The notes under the pieces: model-generated
What the model was told of the DNA's origin: nothing
What the model saw: the letters and a program-made list of their open reading frames with translations, nothing else
The model's database searches: none
Source: Methanoculleus sp.
GTDB lineage: Archaea; Halobacteriota; Methanomicrobia; Methanomicrobiales; Methanoculleaceae
Direction of reading: 5' to 3'
DNA: 64,000 nt
Assembly: GCA_018433835.1 (NCBI GenBank)
Contig: JAHDQM010000010.1
Coordinates: 1 to 64,000, forward strand
Program-made: the position numbers and the translations under genes
Part shown: positions 61,315 through 64,000 of the stretch, piece by piece
Layout of the letters: the number at the start of each line of letters is the position of its first letter
How positions within the stretch are numbered: position 1 is the first letter of the stretch

Positions 61315-63630
61315 ATGACGGAGAGCGATTCGTGGGGATTTATTACGGTTTACATCGACTTCCAATGCGTGAAGGAAGGGCACCCGGAACACCATTTCTC
61401 CGACGCGTTCACAAAGGAGAGCCTTATCGACTTTAGCATCGCTGCTTCCGCCCTGGTCGCCTTCGGTGCCACGACGTACTGCCTCTCCACCGGGATATTC
61501 ATCGTCTTCTCCCACCTCTTCTACATCCCGATCGTCCTTGCGGCCTACCGGTATCCGGAGCGGGGCGTTGCGTTTGCCGGTGCGCTTGCCGTCGGCTACT
61601 TTGCAGAGGTGCTGTACTTCTCCCCGGGCGATTGGGCGGAGATTGCAAACGCCCTGCTCCGCATCGCGATATTCTTCGTCGTCGCCATCGTCGTATCGAA
61701 CCTCTCCAGCCGCCTGCAGGCACGGGAAAGCCGGTACCGGGGAATCTTCGAGACCTCCGGGGCGGGGATCTTTCTCTTCTCGCCCGGGACCGGGAAGATC
61801 GCGGAGATGAACCGGGAGTGCTCTGCAATGCTCGGGTATCCGGAAGGTGAGGTGCCGTCTCTGGAGGTGCCCGCGATCTGGCCCGGGTACCCCGGGCTCG
61901 CCGGCTCTCTCGATGAGGGTGGAATCGAAGGTCTGGACTGCAATCTTGTCGGCCGGGACGGGACGCCCTGCCCGGTGCTCCTCTCGGCAAGCCTTCTCCC
62001 CGGCCGGCAGGAGGGCTGCGTGGCGGTCACCGGAACAGCGGAACTGAAGCGGATGGAGAGCCGGCTCCGTCGTTCGGAGGAGATGCTCCGGGTCATCCTT
62101 GACACCACCGATGTCGGGATCCTCCTGACCGGTTCGGGCGGGGAGGTCGTGGAGGCGAATGCGGCCGCGATCCGGCTCTTCGGCGGGGCCGGGCGGGAGG
62201 ACCTGATTGGGCTGAACCCGTACGACCTGGTTGCCGCGAGGGACCGGGAAGCCGTCCGGGCCTACCGGGGACGGGCCCTCTCCGGGGAGGCGCCTGCCTC
62301 GGGAGAGTGCACGTTGTGCAGGCTCGACGGCGCCGAATGGCCCGCGGAGGTTACGATCACCCGCTTCGCACAGGACAGAGCTGCCTTGGGAAGGCTGGTC
62401 GTCTCGCTCCGGGACATCACAAAACGGCGTCGGGCGGAGGAGGCGATTCGGGAAGAGAACCAACACCTCTCGGTCGTCAACGAGGTCGTCGCTGCCGCGG
62501 CTGCGTCCCACGGGCTGGAAGACCTCTGCCGGGTCTCGCTCGCAAGGATTCTCACCCTGCTCGGGTTCGACCACGGGGCGGTTTACCTGGTGCGCCCCGG
62601 GGACGATACGGCGTTTCTCCGTGCCCAGGAAGGGGTGGGCGAGGCCCTGCCGCCGGTGGTGCGTCGGGAGGACCCCCTCTACCAGAACATTCTTCAGGCC
62701 GGTGCGATGCAGTGCATCGAGGACTTTTCAACGAGGTATCCCGGCTCCAGGGTTCGGGTTCTTGTCGTGGTGCCCATCCCCGGCGACGGCGGCCCGGCGG
62801 GATGGATCGGGGTCGGGAGCAGGGTCAGGGGGACGATCACGCGGAGCGAGCGGGCGGTCCTTCTTGACATAGGCAAAGAGCTCGGCAATGCGGTCGTGAA
62901 GGGGATGCTCCAGGAGGATCTGGAGGCGGCGCTCGCCTCCGCCAACCGCTACCTTGAGGAGGCGAATGCCGCGGCCGCCGAGGCCAACCTCTACATGGAT
63001 ATCCTCACCCACGACATCAACAACGCGAACACCATAGCGATGGGCTACCTGCAGATGCATCTCGAGTCCGTTGCCGAATCGGACGGGGCGCTCGTCGGGA
63101 AGTCGCTTGCGGCCGTCTACCAGAGCAGCGAGATCATACGGAACGTCCTGACGCTTCGCAGGCTCAAGACCGGGCCTGCCGAGCTTCGGCCGGTGCGGCT
63201 TGAGCCGGTGATCCGGGGGATCTGCAGTTACCACGCGGATGCCCGCATCGCCTGCAACGGAGCGGATGCGACGGTTCTCGCCGACGACCTTGTCAGCGAG
63301 GTCTTTGCGAACCTGATCGGCAATGCCATCAAGTTCGGCGGGCCGACCGTCGAGATCACCGTCGGCGTTCGGGAGGAGGCTGATACGGTATCGGTGACGG
63401 TTGCCGACACCGGTCCCGGGATTCCCGACGACCTCAAGCCGCGTCTGTTCGAACGCAACCAGCGTGGCGCGACGAAGAAGAGCGGGAAGGGCCTCGGCCT
63501 CTACATCGTCCGGATGCTTGTGGAACGCTATGGGGGGAGCGTCTGTGCGGGCGATCGGATCCCCGGCCACCCGGGGGAGGGGGCCGCGATCACGTTCACC
63601 CTGCCGCGTTGCCTTCCGGCAACGGAGTGA
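61315..63630 (+). CDS. PAS-PAS-GAF sensor histidine kinase
   Basis: A membrane histidine kinase of about 771 residues. Three or four N-terminal hydrophobic segments (about residues 45-135) lead to two PAS domains (ESRYRGIFETSGAGIF; SEEMLRVILDTTDVGILL), a GAF domain (HGLEDLCRVSLARILTLL) and the kinase core: H-box LTHDINNANTIAMGYLQ with His566, N-box NLIGNAIKFGG, G1 DTGPGIPD (698-705) and GKGLGLYIVRML. ATG 61315 is chosen; GTG 61303 with GGAG upstream is possible. No response regulator is adjacent. Confidence 0.88.
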   Translation: MTESDSWGFITVYIDFQCVKEGHPEHHFSDAFTKESLIDFSIAASALVAFGATTYCLSTGIFIVFSHLFYIPIVLAAYRYPERGVAFAGALAVGYFAEVLYFSPGDWAEIANALLRIAIFFVVAIVVSNLSSRLQARESRYRGIFETSGAGIFLFSPGTGKIAEMNRECSAMLGYPEGEVPSLEVPAIWPGYPGLAGSLDEGGIEGLDCNLVGRDGTPCPVLLSASLLPGRQEGCVAVTGTAELKRMESRLRRSEEMLRVILDTTDVGILLTGSGGEVVEANAAAIRLFGGAGREDLIGLNPYDLVAARDREAVRAYRGRALSGEAPASGECTLCRLDGAEWPAEVTITRFAQDRAALGRLVVSLRDITKRRRAEEAIREENQHLSVVNEVVAAAAASHGLEDLCRVSLARILTLLGFDHGAVYLVRPGDDTAFLRAQEGVGEALPPVVRREDPLYQNILQAGAMQCIEDFSTRYPGSRVRVLVVVPIPGDGGPAGWIGVGSRVRGTITRSERAVLLDIGKELGNAVVKGMLQEDLEAALASANRYLEEANAAAAEANLYMDILTHDINNANTIAMGYLQMHLESVAESDGALVGKSLAAVYQSSEIIRNVLTLRRLKTGPAELRPVRLEPVIRGICSYHADARIACNGADATVLADDLVSEVFANLIGNAIKFGGPTVEITVGVREEADTVSVTVADTGPGIPDDLKPRLFERNQRGATKKSGKGLGLYIVRMLVERYGGSVCAGDRIPGHPGEGAAITFTLPRCLPATE

Positions 63631-63675
63631 GCCGAATGTTTATCTGTTCCCGGGTCAACGTGTACCGGTACCAGT

Positions 63676-63746
63676 GCGATAGTAGTCTAATGGCAGGACA
63701 GGGGCTTCCCAAGCCTCTAGTCCGGGTTCGATCCCCGGCTATCGCA
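63676..63746 (+). tRNA. tRNA-Gly (anticodon CCC)
   Basis: A complete cloverleaf: acceptor GCGATAG/CTATCGC, anticodon stem GGGGC/GCCTC (one G-T wobble pair) with loop TTCCCAA (anticodon CCC), T arm CCGGG-TTCGATC-CCCGG, discriminator A. CCA is not encoded. A small palindrome AACGTG/CACGTT about 22 bases downstream may aid termination. Confidence 0.96.
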
Positions 63747-63866
63747 TCCCGATTTTCCGGCTCCCGAACGTGTTAGCACGTTTCGCCGTTCTGAAATCTC
63801 CGGTTCGTACTGCAGGAGCCTGTTTTGCACGCAGGGGACGTTCGGGCCGGTCCGTGGTGCGCCCCC

Positions 63867-64000
63867 TCACGCCCGCTGCGGCCCTTCAGCCTCACGAAGG
63901 AGATCCGCCCGCTGCTCCGCGCCGCGGAGTGCGGAGGCGATCACCGCCGGCACGGTCAGGAGCGTGGAGACGGCGAAGGCGAAGGTGATGCCGGCGGTCA
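63867..64000 (-). CDS. C-terminus of an RND/MMPL-type membrane transporter (partial)
   Basis: The minus-strand frame ending at 63867 reads TAGITFAFAVSTLLTVPAVI, then SALRGAEQRADLLREAEGP. The last membrane helix with TLLTVPAVI is typical of the C-terminal end of RND-superfamily (MMPL/HAE) transporters. Only 44 codons are inside the window; the rest lies beyond the right edge. Substrate unknown. Confidence 0.6.
   Translation of the reverse strand, partial: TAGITFAFAVSTLLTVPAVIASALRGAEQRADLLREAEGPQRA

Overview
The window is archaeal and almost certainly from a methanogen of the order Methanomicrobiales, most likely Methanoculleus or a close relative. Supporting this are high GC, leaderless or GTG/TTG-start genes behind TATA-like boxes, archaeal ribosomal proteins (L11-L1-L10-L12, S3Ae, S15), Spt5, SecE, FtsZ, KEOPS Pcc1, archaeal DtdA, ApgM, MptE, Thg1, many PAS-only sensors and methanogen-type radical SAM proteins. 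The genus is inferred from gene content and style; no database was searched.

Layout. 1-258: tandem 51-bp repeats. 259-4239: DinB polymerase, membrane SDH-type serine protease, lipoprotein, HNH protein and TPR protein. 4240-5410: a decayed GH13 gene and a hairpin array. 5410-12126: geranylgeranyl-reductase-type flavoprotein, DNA-repair-type radical SAM protein, two PRC-barrel/DUF2795 proteins, B12/radical SAM protein and a zinc-ribbon protein. 12245-16097: a divergent ABC exporter with two permeases, one fused to a PrsW-like domain. 16122-25074: a signalling block of two wHTH-PAS one-component proteins, a PAS-only protein, a soluble PAS chemoreceptor and CheW. 25437-29337: tRNA-Lys, then an overlapping operon of RCK-DHH protein, MptE and radical SAM/HhH protein. 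29338-35634: site-2 protease with CBS domains, PRC protein, Thg1, IleS, and two repeat-filled gaps. 35635-39329: LOG-family protein and molybdopterin genes (MoeA-PBP, MoeA, small Cys protein). 39423-45260: dtdA-ftsZ-secE-spt5, then rpl11-rpl1-rpl10-rpl12. 45261-46153: AT-rich gene-poor island with a repeat. 46154-51733: HypF diverging from a wHTH/wHTH/helicase operon across a palindromic operator candidate. 51734-52344: the largest repeat element. 52345-58413: PAS protein with an isolated H-box, MFS transporter, methyltransferase, bactofilin-like protein, ApgM and an unknown protein. 58547-61124: S15-RecJ-like-Pcc1-S3Ae operon. 61315-64000: a full histidine kinase, tRNA-Gly and the end of an RND-type transporter.

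The most unusual signal is not a gene. A family of structured repeats is scattered over at least eight places. Its unit is two short hairpins joined by a near-constant 9-base linker ending in CTCC and followed by RTCGCAC. Linkers are conserved, while stem bases differ between copies with both strands changed together. Units occur in tandem (1-141), in arrays (5284-5406, 35321-35492, 52012-52130), inside three larger inverted-repeat elements (29577-29781, 45841-45993, 51847-52238) and, strikingly, in frame inside the moeA-PBP gene (37579-37625). I do not recognise this family from the literature.
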